This document shows, one piece after another, positions 10,335 through 18,866 of a stretch of DNA of 64,000 nucleotides. The stretch covers positions 186,001 to 250,000 of the forward strand of contig CAWJPU010000001.1 of assembly GCA_963844805.1 (NCBI GenBank). Reading direction: 5' to 3'. Numbering within the stretch: the first letter of the stretch is position 1; each line of letters begins with the position of its first letter. The position numbers and the translations under genes are program-made. The notes under the pieces are model-generated. The model was not told where the DNA came from, ran no database searches, and saw only the letters and a program-made list of their open reading frames with translations. Source of the DNA: JACCZR01 sp963844805. Lineage in GTDB: Bacteria > Actinomycetota > Thermoleophilia > Solirubrobacterales > Thermoleophilaceae.

Positions 10335-11641
10335 GAGGCCAGCACCCGCTCCAGGCCGACCGAGCGCGAGCCCTTGATCAGGACGCGGTCGCCGGGACCG
10401 GTCAGCTCGCCGAGCAGCCCGGCGGCCTCCTCGGGCCCGCCCACGGAGTGGACCTCGCCCTCGAAGCCCTCCGCGTAGGGCAGCGCCTCGCGGCCCACGG
10501 TCACCAGCACGTCGATCCCCTCATCGGAGGCGTGCCGCCCGATCTCCCGGTGGTAGGCAGCGGCGTCGGGGCCCAGCTCGGCCATCAGGCCGAGGACCGC
10601 CAACCGCCGCTGCGCCGGGCTCTGGGCCAGGTGCGAGAGCGCCGAGCGCATCGACATCGGGTTGGCGTTGTAGCAGTCGTTCACCACGGTCACCCCGCCG
10701 GTCAGCTCCACGATCTCGCCGCGCATGGCCGAGAACGCGGGCGCCACGTGCCCCCCGGGCTCCACCCCGATCGCCCGCGCGACTGCCACGCCGGCCAGCA
10801 TGTTGAGCAGGTTGTGGGGCTCCTCGAACGCGGGCTGGAGCTCCAGGGTCTCGGCCCGGGCCTGGACCACCGCGACCCCGCCCTCGAAGCTCGTGAGCGA
10901 CACGTCGCCCCCTGGACCGAAGGTCCACGTGTCGAGATCCCGGCGGCGGTGGGCGTCCAGCAGCGGCTCCTCGGCCGGGATCACGCAGGAGGCGCCGGGG
11001 CGCAGGTCGCGCACCAGCTCGGCCTTCGCCGCGGCCACCCGCTCGACCGTGCCCAGCAGCTCCAGGTGCACCGGGCCGACGTTCACGATCACCCCCACGT
11101 CGGGCTCGGCGAGCGCGGTCAGCTCGGCGATCTGCTCCTCGCCGCGCATCGCCATCTCCAGCACGAGCGCCTCGGTGCCCCCCGGCGCCTCGAGGATCGA
11201 CAGCGGCACCCCGATCTCCGTGTTCAGGTTCTGGCGGTTGGCGTGGGTGCTCAGGTGCGGCGCGAGCAGCGCGGCCAGGATGTCCTTCGTCGAGGTCTTG
11301 CCGGTCGAGCCGGTGATGCCGATCACCCGGGCGCCCAGCTCGCGGCGCCACGCGCGCGCCAGGGACTGCAGCGCGGCCAGGGGGTCGGCCACCGTGAGCA
11401 CTGCGCCCGAGTCGCCGGTCCCCAGTCCCCAGTCCCCAGACACCAGCGCTCCCCACGCTCCGTTCGCCAGTGCCTTCCCGGCGAACTGGCCGCCGTCCAC
11501 GTTCTCGCCCTTCAGGCCGACGAACAGGTCGCCGGGGCCCGCCTCGCGGCTGTCGATCACCGCGCGCTCCGGCCCCGGTGCCTCGGGGTCGCCGCTCAGC
11601 GTCGCCCCGGCCGCCTCGGCCACCCATCCGGCCGTCTTCAC
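10331..11641 (-). CDS. murF: UDP-MurNAc-tripeptide--D-alanyl-D-alanine ligase MurF
   Basis: Adds the D-Ala-D-Ala dipeptide to complete the cytoplasmic UDP-MurNAc-pentapeptide. From the GTG at 11641 (GTGA overlap with murE) the protein is 436 residues, with an N-terminal domain, the ATPase P-loop GSTGKTST (111-118), the central EMAMRGEEQI, and NDCYNANPMSM, all MurF markers. Residues about 69-79 are an unusual Trp/Gly-rich loop encoded by a three-copy 7-base tandem repeat (see the repeat entry). That loop sits in a variable surface segment of the N-terminal domain. Confidence 0.96.
   Translation of the reverse strand: MKTAGWVAEAAGATLSGDPEAPGPERAVIDSREAGPGDLFVGLKGENVDGGQFAGKALANGAWGALVSGDWGLGTGDSGAVLTVADPLAALQSLARAWRRELGARVIGITGSTGKTSTKDILAALLAPHLSTHANRQNLNTEIGVPLSILEAPGGTEALVLEMAMRGEEQIAELTALAEPDVGVIVNVGPVHLELLGTVERVAAAKAELVRDLRPGASCVIPAEEPLLDAHRRRDLDTWTFGPGGDVSLTSFEGGVAVVQARAETLELQPAFEEPHNLLNMLAGVAVARAIGVEPGGHVAPAFSAMRGEIVELTGGVTVVNDCYNANPMSMRSALSHLAQSPAQRRLAVLGLMAELGPDAAAYHREIGRHASDEGIDVLVTVGREALPYAEGFEGEVHSVGGPEEAAGLLGELTGPGDRVLIKGSRSVGLERVLAS
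11419..11439 (-). repeat. Three-copy 7-bp tandem repeat inside murF
   Basis: The unit TCCCCAG on the plus strand (CTGGGGA on the coding strand) repeats three times without mismatch, followed by a degenerate copy. Three units equal 21 bases, so the insert keeps the frame and codes for a Gly/Trp-rich loop. It looks like replication slippage inside a coding sequence. Confidence 0.7.
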
Positions 11642-13083
11642 GTCAGGCGCTCCCTCAGGGCCTCGCGGGCCACGGTCACATCGTCGAAGGGCTCCTTGCG
11701 ACCGCCCTCGAACTCCTGGCCCTGCTCGTGGCCCTTGCCGGCGATCACGACGACGTCGCCTTCCTCGGCGTCCGCGATCGCCCGCGCGATCGCCTTGCGG
11801 CGGTCGGTCTCGCGCTCGGCGTCGGGCCCGGCCCCGGCCAGCACCTGGTCGACGATCGCCTCGGGATCCTCCGAGCGCGGGTTGTCGGAGGTGACCAGCA
11901 CGCGGTCGGCCAGCTCGCGGGCCGCGGCGCCCATCAGCGGCCGCTTGGCCGTGTCGCGGTCGCCGCCGGCGCCGAACACCACCGCGAGCTTGCCCTCGGT
12001 CACCTCGCGCGCCGCGCGCAGCACGTTGTCCAGCGAGTCCGGGGTGTGCGCGTAGTCCACCAGCACGCCGAAGGACTGGCCTTCGTCCACCGGCTCGAAG
12101 CGGCCCGGCACGCGGCCGAAGCCCGCGAGCGCCTCCCCGGCGGCGCGCAGGTCGGTCCCCAACCCGTGCACCGCCGCCAGGGCGCAGAGCGCGTTCTGCA
12201 CGTTGAACAGCCCGGGCAGCGGCACGCGCAATTCCAGCTCGCCCTCCGGCGTCTCGCACCCGAAGGTCGACCCGGTGAGGTCGAAGCGCACGTCGCGCGC
12301 CCGGTAATCGGCGTCGTTGTGGACGCCGATGGTCACCGCGTCGGCCTCCTCCGCGATTTCCCGGCCGTACTCGTCGTCCACGTTGACCACCGCCAGGCCC
12401 GGCTCGTCGAACAGCCTCCGCTTGGCGGCGAAGTAGGCGTCCATCGTGTCGTGGAAGTCGAGGTGGTCCTGCGTGAGGTTGGTGAACACGCGCGCGGCGA
12501 AGCGGATGCCGCCCGCCCGGCCCAGCTCCAGCGCGTGCGAGGAGACCTCCATCGCGCAGGCGCGGTCGCCGGCCTCGAGCATCCGCGCCAAGGTGGCCTG
12601 GAGGTCCACCGCCTCCGGGGTGGTGCGCTCGACCTCCTCCTCGCGCCCGCCCACGACGCTCTTCACCGTGCCCAGCAGGCCGCACTGCGTGCCGGTCTCC
12701 TCCAGCAGGTGGCGGACCAGGAAGGCGGTCGTGGTCTTGCCGTTGGTGCCGGTGATGCCGATCACCTTCAGCTCGGCGGTGGGATCGCCGTGGAAGGCCG
12801 CGGCCGCGGGGCCCATCGCCTCGCGCACGCTGGGCACCACCACCTCGGGGACGCCGAGGTCCAGAGGCCGCTCGCACACCAGCGCCGCGGCGCCGCGCTC
12901 CACGGCATCGGGCGCGAAGTCGTGCCCGTCGGCCCGGAAACCGGGGACGCAGAAGAAGAGGGCCCCGGGACGCACGGCGGCGCTCGAGTACGCCAGGGCC
13001 GTGATGTCGACCGGCGGCACCCCGGGCCCGAGGAGCTCGCGCAGGTCCACCGTCGGTGAGTCTATGCCGGTGGACGGACTCAC
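11638..13083 (-). CDS. murE: UDP-MurNAc-tripeptide synthetase MurE (meso-DAP type)
   Basis: Ligates the third residue of the stem peptide to UDP-MurNAc-L-Ala-D-Glu. The P-loop GTNGKTTT lies at residues 112-119, with the family motif MEVSSHAL and LVDYAHTPDSL downstream. The C-terminal specificity loop reads DNPRSEDP; the DNPR form is characteristic of enzymes that add meso-diaminopimelate rather than lysine, so the wall is predicted to be DAP-type. I chose the GTG at 13083 (481 residues). A GTG at 13050 is also credible, and the frame stays open to a TTG at 13152. It follows ftsI after roughly 115 bases. Confidence 0.93.
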   Translation of the reverse strand: MSPSTGIDSPTVDLRELLGPGVPPVDITALAYSSAAVRPGALFFCVPGFRADGHDFAPDAVERGAAALVCERPLDLGVPEVVVPSVREAMGPAAAAFHGDPTAELKVIGITGTNGKTTTAFLVRHLLEETGTQCGLLGTVKSVVGGREEEVERTTPEAVDLQATLARMLEAGDRACAMEVSSHALELGRAGGIRFAARVFTNLTQDHLDFHDTMDAYFAAKRRLFDEPGLAVVNVDDEYGREIAEEADAVTIGVHNDADYRARDVRFDLTGSTFGCETPEGELELRVPLPGLFNVQNALCALAAVHGLGTDLRAAGEALAGFGRVPGRFEPVDEGQSFGVLVDYAHTPDSLDNVLRAAREVTEGKLAVVFGAGGDRDTAKRPLMGAAARELADRVLVTSDNPRSEDPEAIVDQVLAGAGPDAERETDRRKAIARAIADAEEGDVVVIAGKGHEQGQEFEGGRKEPFDDVTVAREALRERLT

Positions 13084-13197
13084 TCCCGGCCGCCTGGCCG
13101 CGGGTCCTGTCAGCAGAGCTTCCTTGCACTCGCGCCCTTCGGGCGCGGGCAAGTTGCTTCTGCTGCCACCCGCGGGTGGAACGGGGGCACCGCCTCG

Positions 13198-14838
13198 TTA
13201 CCGCGGCGGGATCTTCAGGTACGGCAGGGCGAAGTCCATTATCTGCTCGAAGGCGGGCGCGGCCACGGTGCCGCCGAAGATGTCGCCCTTGGGCTCGTCG
13301 ACCATGACCGCCACGAGCAGGCGGGGGTCGCCCGCGGGGGCGTAGCCGATGAACGAGGCCACGAACTTGTCCTTCGAGTAGCCGCCGCGGGGGTCGGCCT
13401 TCTCGGCGGTGCCGGTCTTGCCCGCCAGCCGGTAGCCCTTGACCTTGGCCTCCTGCGCGGTGCCGCCCGGGCCCAGGACGCCCTCGAGCATCTTCGACAC
13501 GCGGTCGGCGGTACGGCGCGAGAGCACGCGGCGGCCCTGGCGGCCGTTGCCCCGCACGATGTACGGCGACTGCGAGACGCCGTGGTTGGCGATCGCCGAG
13601 TACGCGGTGGCCATCTGCACGGGGGTGACCGCGATGCCCTGGCCGATCGGCAGGTTGCCCATGGACGAGCCGGAGTACTCGCTGGGCTTGGGCACGATGC
13701 CAGTGGCCTCGCCGGGGAGGTCCACGTTCGTCCCCTTGCCGAAGCCGAACCGCCGCACCCAGTGGTCGAAGCGCTGGGGGCCGAGCTCCATGCCGATCTT
13801 GACCGAGCCCACGTTGGATGACTGGGCGAGGATGTCAGCGACGGTGAGGGTCACCTGGCCGCGCGGGTGGGACTCCTTGATCTCGCGGTCGGCCACCTGG
13901 AGCGTGGGCGGCAGGTCGAACTCCGACTGCGGCTCGATCAGCTTCTCCTCCAGCGCGCCGGCCACGGTGAAGGCCTTGAAGGTGGAGCCGGGCTCGTAGT
14001 TGGCGGCCACGGCGCGGTTCTGGCGCGCGTACGGAGGTGCCTCCCCCACGGCGTTGCCGTCCACCCGCGGCCAGTTGGCCAGCGCGAGCACCTGGCCGCT
14101 GCGCGGGTCCATGACCAGCGCCGTGGCTCCACGCGGGCGGTACTTCTGACCCACCTGGCCCAGGACCGTCTCGGCCCGCGCCTGGATCGCGGCGTCGAGG
14201 GTCAGCTGGACGTCTGCGCCCGACCGGGCGCGCTCGGTCTCCACGATCTGCACCGGCTCGCCCATCGCGTCCTTGACGAGGCGGCGCTTGCCGTTCGTAC
14301 CCTTGAGCGTGCGCTCGCGCGACTGCTCCAGACCCGCCAGGCCGTAGCCGTCGGTGCCCACGCTCCCCAGCAGCTGCGACGCGAGCGCCCGCTGCGGGTA
14401 GCTGCGCTTGGGCTCGGTGACCGTCCCGATCCCCTCCAGCTTCAGCTTCTTCACGCGGTCGCCGCTCGAGGGGTCGAGCTTGCGCTTGAGGTAGACGAAG
14501 CCGGTCTTCTTGTTGGCCAGCTTGCCCAGCAGCTCGGGCTGCGGGCGGCCCAGAAGCGGCGAGAGCTTGGCTGCCACGCGCGTGGGCTCCTTGATCAGGA
14601 ACGGGTTGGCGAACACGGTCACCGCCTCCTCGGAGACGGCCAGCTCCACCCCGTGGCGGTCGAAGATCGTGCCCCGCCGCGCGGGGACGTCCAGGTCCTC
14701 CACCTGCTGGGACACGGCGCGGTCCGACAGCTCGCCGGCCTTGACGGTCGACAACCAGGTGGCCCGAAGGACGGCTACGGCGAGGAAGGCCAGGAAGAGC
14801 GCGAAGAGGAAACCGATGCGGCGCTCGACGAGCCGCAA
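13198..14838 (-). CDS. ftsI: Septal transpeptidase FtsI (class B penicillin-binding protein 3)
   Basis: Class B PBP that cross-links septal peptidoglycan as partner of FtsW. The 546 residues start with an N-terminal membrane anchor (FLFALFLAFLAVAVL). A pedestal domain with the RRGTIFDRHG motif follows, then the transpeptidase domain with the three active-site boxes: STFK at 285-288 (nucleophile Ser285), SSN at 340-342 and KTGT at 474-477. The TTG start at 14838 lies 4 bases after the ftsL stop. No PASTA domains follow the transpeptidase domain; it ends a few residues after the FALPYLKIPPR tail. Confidence 0.95.
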   Translation of the reverse strand: MRLVERRIGFLFALFLAFLAVAVLRATWLSTVKAGELSDRAVSQQVEDLDVPARRGTIFDRHGVELAVSEEAVTVFANPFLIKEPTRVAAKLSPLLGRPQPELLGKLANKKTGFVYLKRKLDPSSGDRVKKLKLEGIGTVTEPKRSYPQRALASQLLGSVGTDGYGLAGLEQSRERTLKGTNGKRRLVKDAMGEPVQIVETERARSGADVQLTLDAAIQARAETVLGQVGQKYRPRGATALVMDPRSGQVLALANWPRVDGNAVGEAPPYARQNRAVAANYEPGSTFKAFTVAGALEEKLIEPQSEFDLPPTLQVADREIKESHPRGQVTLTVADILAQSSNVGSVKIGMELGPQRFDHWVRRFGFGKGTNVDLPGEATGIVPKPSEYSGSSMGNLPIGQGIAVTPVQMATAYSAIANHGVSQSPYIVRGNGRQGRRVLSRRTADRVSKMLEGVLGPGGTAQEAKVKGYRLAGKTGTAEKADPRGGYSKDKFVASFIGYAPAGDPRLLVAVMVDEPKGDIFGGTVAAPAFEQIMDFALPYLKIPPR

Positions 14839-14842
14839 GCTC

Positions 14843-15479
14843 TCAGCCGGTCCCGGGGGCCGCGGTCACCTGTGGCGCCGCGGTCGGGGTCTGGGGAGCG
14901 GGCGGCGCGGCCGCGGGAGCCTGGGGCGCCGGCGCCTGGGGGGTCGCGGGCTGCGGCGTGGTCACCGGCGTCTGGGCCGGCGGAGTGGTCGCGGTCTGCG
15001 GCACGGCCGGCTCCGGCGCCGGGCTCGCGGGGCGTGGCGGCCTGGGCCTTGCCGCCGCCCTTCAGGTTGGCCAGGGCGCGCTTGTCGTCGCGGCCGGAGA
15101 TGGTGCGGAAGCGGACGTCGCCCGGGGCCGGCAGCACCAGGCCGCGCTGCAGCGCGGCCTTCTGGACCCGCTCGCTGGAGCCCAGGCGGGCCAGCTCGTT
15201 GCGCAGGCGGGCGTTCTCGCGCGACACGGCCTCGGACTTCTCGCTGGTCATGGCGATGCTGCGGTTCAGGCGCAGCAGGTCGACGTTGAAGAAGACGATG
15301 CCGGCCAGCAGCGCGCCGACCACGGCGATCCAGGCGGGGCCCCGCAGAAGGGCGTCGAGGACGCTCTCTCCACGCGCGCGTACCTTGCGGGGTACCGCCT
15401 TGGGGGCTGCGACCCGGGCACGCCGGCGGCGTACCGGCCGCGGGGCCACCGCCGCCCCGGCGCGGGCGGTGCGCGCCAT
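14843..15479 (-). CDS. ftsL: FtsL-like divisome protein with Pro/Thr-rich tail (frame broken by one base)
   Basis: Small bitopic division protein between rsmH and ftsI, the position of ftsL. A basic N-terminus leads to one membrane segment (PAWIAVVGALLAGIVFF). A short coiled coil follows (SEKSEAVSRENARLRNELAR), then SSERVQKAALQRGLVLPAPG, which matches the family ending. In the G-run at 15029-15032 one base too many shifts the frame. Removing it yields an Ala/Pro/Gln/Thr-rich tail (TTPPAQTPVTTPQPATPQ and on) ending at the TGA at 14843. The start ATG overlaps the rsmH stop by one base. Total length would be about 211 residues, longer than enterobacterial FtsL because of the tail. Confidence 0.8.
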
Positions 15480-16435
15480 CAGGCGGCCTCCCCGGTCGCG
15501 AGCTTGCGGGCCACGCGCAGCCGCCCGGAGCGGGCGCGCGGGTTGTCGGCGACCTCGCCGGGGCTGGGCGCGACCGCGCGGCCGGTCAGCAGCTCGGCCT
15601 CCGGCTCACGCCCGCAGGCACAGATCGGGAAGTCGGGCGGGCAGATGCAGCCGCGGGCGCGGTCGGCCAGGAAGCGCTTGACGCGCCGGTCCTCCAGGGA
15701 GTGGAAGGAGATCGCCGCGAGCCGGCCGCCGGGGCGAAGCAGCCCGAACGCGGCGGGCAGGGCGCGGTCGAGCTCGTCGAGCTCGTCGTTGACGGCGATG
15801 CGCAGCGCCTGGAAGACCCGGCGTGCGGGGTGGCCGGCGCCGAAGGCCCGCCGGGCCGGCGCCGGGACAGCGGCTTCGATGGCCTCCACCAGCTCGCCGG
15901 TCGTCTCGATGGGCGCATGCGCGCGCCGGCGCGCGATCTCGCGCGCGATGCGCTGCGCGTGGCGCTCCTCGCCGAAGGTGCGGAAGACCTGGGCGAGGCG
16001 GCCCGGCTCGAGCTCGGCGATCAGGTCGGCGGCGGACTGCCCCTGGCTGGGGTCCATCCGCATGTCGAGCGGGGCGTCGTAGGAGTAGGAGAAGCCACGC
16101 TCGCGCGCGTCCAGCTGCATGGAGGAGACGCCGAGGTCGAACAGCACGAGGTCGGCCTCCAGGCCCTCGCGGGCCAGCTCCTCGAGGCCCTCGGCGTAGC
16201 TCGCGCGCACGAAGCGGGTGTCGCAGGCCACCTCGCCCGCCAGCTCGTCGAAGCGCTCCTCGGCGGCCGGGTCGCGGTCGATTCCCACCAGCGTGCCGGT
16301 GGGGCCGATGCGGTCGGCGATCAGGCGGGCGTGGCCGCCCGCTCCGAACGTGCAGTCGACCACGGTGTCCCCCGGCCCGGGGTCGCCGAGCTCGATGACC
16401 TCCGCCGCCAACACGGGCACGTGCGTGCGCGTCAT
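15479..16435 (-). CDS. rsmH: 16S rRNA (cytosine-N4) methyltransferase RsmH (MraW)
   Basis: SAM-dependent enzyme that methylates N4 of C1402 in the 16S rRNA decoding centre; it is nearly always found after mraZ in dcw clusters. The 318-residue protein from the ATG at 16435 shows HVPVLAAEVIEL, the SAM-binding DCTFGAGGHA, DLGVSSMQLD, FSYSYDAPLDMRMD and the C-terminal ISFHSLEDRRVKRF. A pair of CxC-like cysteines (GCICPPDFPICACG) precedes the end. It starts one base after the mraZ stop. An in-frame TTG at 16453 inside mraZ is less likely. Confidence 0.97.
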   Translation of the reverse strand: MTRTHVPVLAAEVIELGDPGPGDTVVDCTFGAGGHARLIADRIGPTGTLVGIDRDPAAEERFDELAGEVACDTRFVRASYAEGLEELAREGLEADLVLFDLGVSSMQLDARERGFSYSYDAPLDMRMDPSQGQSAADLIAELEPGRLAQVFRTFGEERHAQRIAREIARRRAHAPIETTGELVEAIEAAVPAPARRAFGAGHPARRVFQALRIAVNDELDELDRALPAAFGLLRPGGRLAAISFHSLEDRRVKRFLADRARGCICPPDFPICACGREPEAELLTGRAVAPSPGEVADNPRARSGRLRVARKLATGEAA

Positions 16436-16436
16436 G

Positions 16437-16871
16437 TCAAGAAGGATTGCCAAGGCCCTCGGTCAGCTCCCCGATGTGCTCGTCGAGCGACGCCTGCTCG
16501 GCGTCCCACCGCTCCTTGTCCCAGAGCTCGAGGTTGGTCCCGACGCCGGCCACGACCACGTCACGATCGATCCCTGCGTGCTCGAGGAGCTTGGGCGGAA
16601 TGGTCACCCGGCTCGCCTTGTCCATCTCGAGCTCCCAGGAGTTGGCCTGGTAGTAGCGCGCGACCTTCTTGCGGTCGCTGCCCAGCGGGTTGAGGCCGGC
16701 CAGGGCGGCGCTGACCGTGTCCTCGTGCGCCGCGGGCGTCCACACCGCCACGCAGGTTTCCGAGTCCTTGGACAGAACCAGTCCATCGGCGAACGCCGCG
16801 CGGAAACGGGCGGGAATGCTCAGCCTGTTCTTCGCGTCCAGCGAATGCTCGAAGTGGCCCCGGAATGCCAA
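16437..16871 (-). CDS. mraZ: Transcriptional regulator MraZ
   Basis: DNA-binding regulator heading the dcw operon, made of two SpoVT-AbrB half-barrels. The 144-residue protein has the two repeated signatures: SLDAKNRLSIPARFR (residues 10-24) and MDKASRVTIPPKLLEHAGI in the second half. MraZ proteins bind TGG-containing boxes upstream of their own gene and usually repress the operon; such boxes are visible here at 16947-16998. The start is TTG (16871), supported by a GGAGG ribosome-binding site about 4 bases upstream. Confidence 0.97.
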   Translation of the reverse strand: MAFRGHFEHSLDAKNRLSIPARFRAAFADGLVLSKDSETCVAVWTPAAHEDTVSAALAGLNPLGSDRKKVARYYQANSWELEMDKASRVTIPPKLLEHAGIDRDVVVAGVGTNLELWDKERWDAEQASLDEHIGELTEGLGNPS

Positions 16872-16895
16872 CCGTCCTCCGTCAGCGAAGCGTTG

Positions 16896-16936
16896 GACCG
16901 GAGTGGCGGAGTGGGAGGAGCCCCGCCACTCCGGTC
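16896..16936 (-). repeat. Perfect 14-bp inverted repeat in the mraZ leader
   Basis: GACCGGAGTGGCGG (16896-16909) and its exact complement (16923-16936) form a stem with a 13-base loop. It lies between the predicted promoter and the mraZ ribosome-binding site, so it would fold in the 5' leader of the whole dcw transcript. There is no U-run after it. Its arms contain GTGGCGG, which resembles the MraZ box core, so it could also be DNA-level. Confidence 0.6.
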
Positions 16937-16946
16937 GTTTGATGGG

Positions 16947-16998
16947 CCCACCCTACCCCACTGAGCTCCCACCATGCAACACTTTGCCCCACTTTGCC
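16947..16998 (-). promoter_or_regulatory. MraZ operator array overlapping the dcw promoter
   Basis: On the minus strand GTGG/GTGT cores recur five times at spacings of 10, 10, 11 and 10 bases: AAAGTGGGGC, AAAGTGTTGC, ATGGTGGGAG, then CAGTGGGG and GGGTGGGC. Helical-turn phasing of GTGG boxes directly upstream of mraZ is the known arrangement for MraZ binding sites. A possible promoter lies inside: TTGCAT (16979-16974), 18 bases, TAGGGT (16955-16950). Binding would occlude it, implying autorepression of division and wall genes. Confidence 0.7.
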
Positions 16999-17162
16999 GT
17001 CCGGAGCGGTGTGCCGGAAGGCGGTCCGGAGGCTGCCAACCCGCATGGCTACGGGCTTTGCGGCGGTGGGAGGCCGGGGCCGGCTCGGTGGCCGCAAAGG
17101 TGCAAACCGTGCGTTGCACGGGCGCTTGCATGCAGCGCGGCCTCCTGCAAGCTGTCTTGCGC

Positions 17163-18023
17163 CTAGGGGCCCACCGGCAGCGAGGTATCCCCTCCCAGCA
17201 GCGCGGCGGCCAGCGCCGCCGCGACCAGCAGCAGCACCGAGGGCACCAGCATCAGCGCCACCACCAGCTGGATCTTGGGCCCGGCGCGGGCCGCGTCCTC
17301 CTGCACCCTGCGCCGCAGGGCGAAACGGGCGTCGCGGGCCTGGGCCTCGAGCGTCTCGGCCAGCGGGCCGCCGTGGCGACGGGCCCGCTCCAGTGCGGCC
17401 ACCAGGGCCTGGATCTCCGGTTGCGGCAGCCGCTCGGTCATCGCCCGCAGGGCCTCGCTCAGCCCCACGCCCAGCGCGACCTCGCGCGCCACCGCGCGCC
17501 ACTCGACGGCCAGGGCGCCGCCGCCCCGCTCCCCCACCGCGCCCAGCGAGGCCGCCAGCGAGCCGCCCGCCTCGACGGTCACCCGCAGCAGGTCGAGCAT
17601 CGCGGGCAGCTCCCTGCGCACGCGCTGCGCGCGGGCCCGCGTGCGACGCCCCAGCCACAGGTCAGGCGCCAGGAAGCCCGCCGCGGGGCCGACGAGCACC
17701 ACCAGCGGGCCGAGTCGCCCGGGGGCGGCCGCCGCCAGGGGCAGCGCGAGCGCGGCTCCGCCCGCCGCGGCTCCGGCCTTGACCGCCATCACCTCGCGCA
17801 CCCCGAGGCCGCCGGGCGCGCCGGCCGCCTTCACCCGCGCGCTCAGGTCGGCGGGCGGCGTCAGCCGCCGCACGGCGCGCACGCGCGAGCCGCCGGCCAC
17901 CAGCAGCCGCACCACGGGCGGGCCGCGCCGTCTTCGCGAGCGCGCCGGTGCCAGCTGCGCCGACCCGAGCACCGCTAGTGCCGCCGCGGCCAGCGCCAGC
18001 GCGGGCGCCGTCCACCCGGTCAC
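17163..18023 (-). CDS. tadC: Tad pilus inner-membrane platform protein TadC
   Basis: Type II secretion F (T2SSF) family membrane protein that, with TadB, forms the platform for assembly or secretion of Flp/Tad pili. The 286-residue protein has an N-terminal membrane segment and a cytoplasmic helical T2SSF domain (RRELPAMLDLLRVTVEAGGS, then ALERARRHGGPLAETLEAQA). A C-terminal membrane helix, LVVALMLVPSVLLLVAAAL, follows. Start GTG at 18023 overlaps the tadB stop (GTGA). No pilin gene is visible after it; the gene ends before the mraZ promoter region. Confidence 0.85.
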   Translation of the reverse strand: MTGWTAPALALAAAALAVLGSAQLAPARSRRRRGPPVVRLLVAGGSRVRAVRRLTPPADLSARVKAAGAPGGLGVREVMAVKAGAAAGGAALALPLAAAAPGRLGPLVVLVGPAAGFLAPDLWLGRRTRARAQRVRRELPAMLDLLRVTVEAGGSLAASLGAVGERGGGALAVEWRAVAREVALGVGLSEALRAMTERLPQPEIQALVAALERARRHGGPLAETLEAQARDARFALRRRVQEDAARAGPKIQLVVALMLVPSVLLLVAAALAAALLGGDTSLPVGP

Positions 18024-18866
18024 GCGCGCACCCGGCCGAGCCTCCTGATGAGCACGCCGCCCACCACCTGCAGCACCAGCGCCATGCCCACCAGCCACGC
18101 GGTGAGCGCCGACTCCGCCAGGCCGGCCAGGAACCCCGGGCTGGCCAGCTCGGCCAGGCCCGCGCCCGCAAGCGGCAGCAGCACGACCACCAGGCCCGTG
18201 AAGCGCGCCTGCGCCGTGGCTGCCTTCACCTCGTCCTCGAGCCGCGACTGGTCCTCGAACGACCGCGCCAGCCCGCGCAGCAGCCGGGCCAGGTCCCCGC
18301 CCGCGCGGCGCTGAAGCAGGCAGGCGGCCACGAGCGCCGTCCAGCCGCGGCGAGCGCGCCCGGGCCCGCAGCGCCTCGAGCGCCGACTCCGTCCGCGCGC
18401 CGGCGGCCAGCTCCGCCCGCGTTCGGCGCAGCTCCTGGCCCGCGGCGCCGGGCACCGCGCCGGCGGCCTCGCCCAGGGCGCCGCGCAGCGAATGGCCGCC
18501 CCCGAGGGCGTCGGCCAGCGCGACCGCCGCGGCCGCGGCGCCTTCGTCCACCGCGCGCCGATATCCCTCCCGCCGGGCGCGCAGGAGCCGCGCCACTGCC
18601 CACGGGCCCGCGGCGGCCGCCGCCAGCCCTGGCAACGGGCCGAGCGCGACGAACCCGACCAGGAAGGCCGCGACCGCGCCGGCCGCCAGCAGCCGCCGCC
18701 GCTCGACCGTTCCGGGGTCGCGTCCCTCGCGGCCGATGCGGATGACGGAGTGGGCGAGCGCGCCCACCGCGCGGGCCGCCGCGGGCGACCGGCCGGCCAG
18801 GCCGCTCAGCGCCTCGCGCACGGCGAGGAAGCCCAGCGAGCCGGCGGCGAAGGCGAGCGCGGTCAT
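18020..18866 (-). CDS. tadB: Tad pilus platform protein TadB (frame broken by one base)
   Basis: T2SSF-domain membrane protein paired with TadC. The first part from the ATG at 18866 (ATGA overlap with tadA) has two hydrophobic segments and the domain start YRRAVDEGAAAAAVALADAL. Near 18345-18352 one extra base breaks the frame. Deleting it joins the N-part to WTALVAACLLQRRAGGDLA and RLLRGLARSFEDQSRLEDEV, followed by two C-terminal membrane helices. The repaired length is about 281 residues, normal for the family. Confidence 0.8.

Noticed and set aside
11419..11439. CRISPR or VNTR array
   Set aside because: Only three 7-base units without spacers; no other direct-repeat arrays were seen anywhere in the window.
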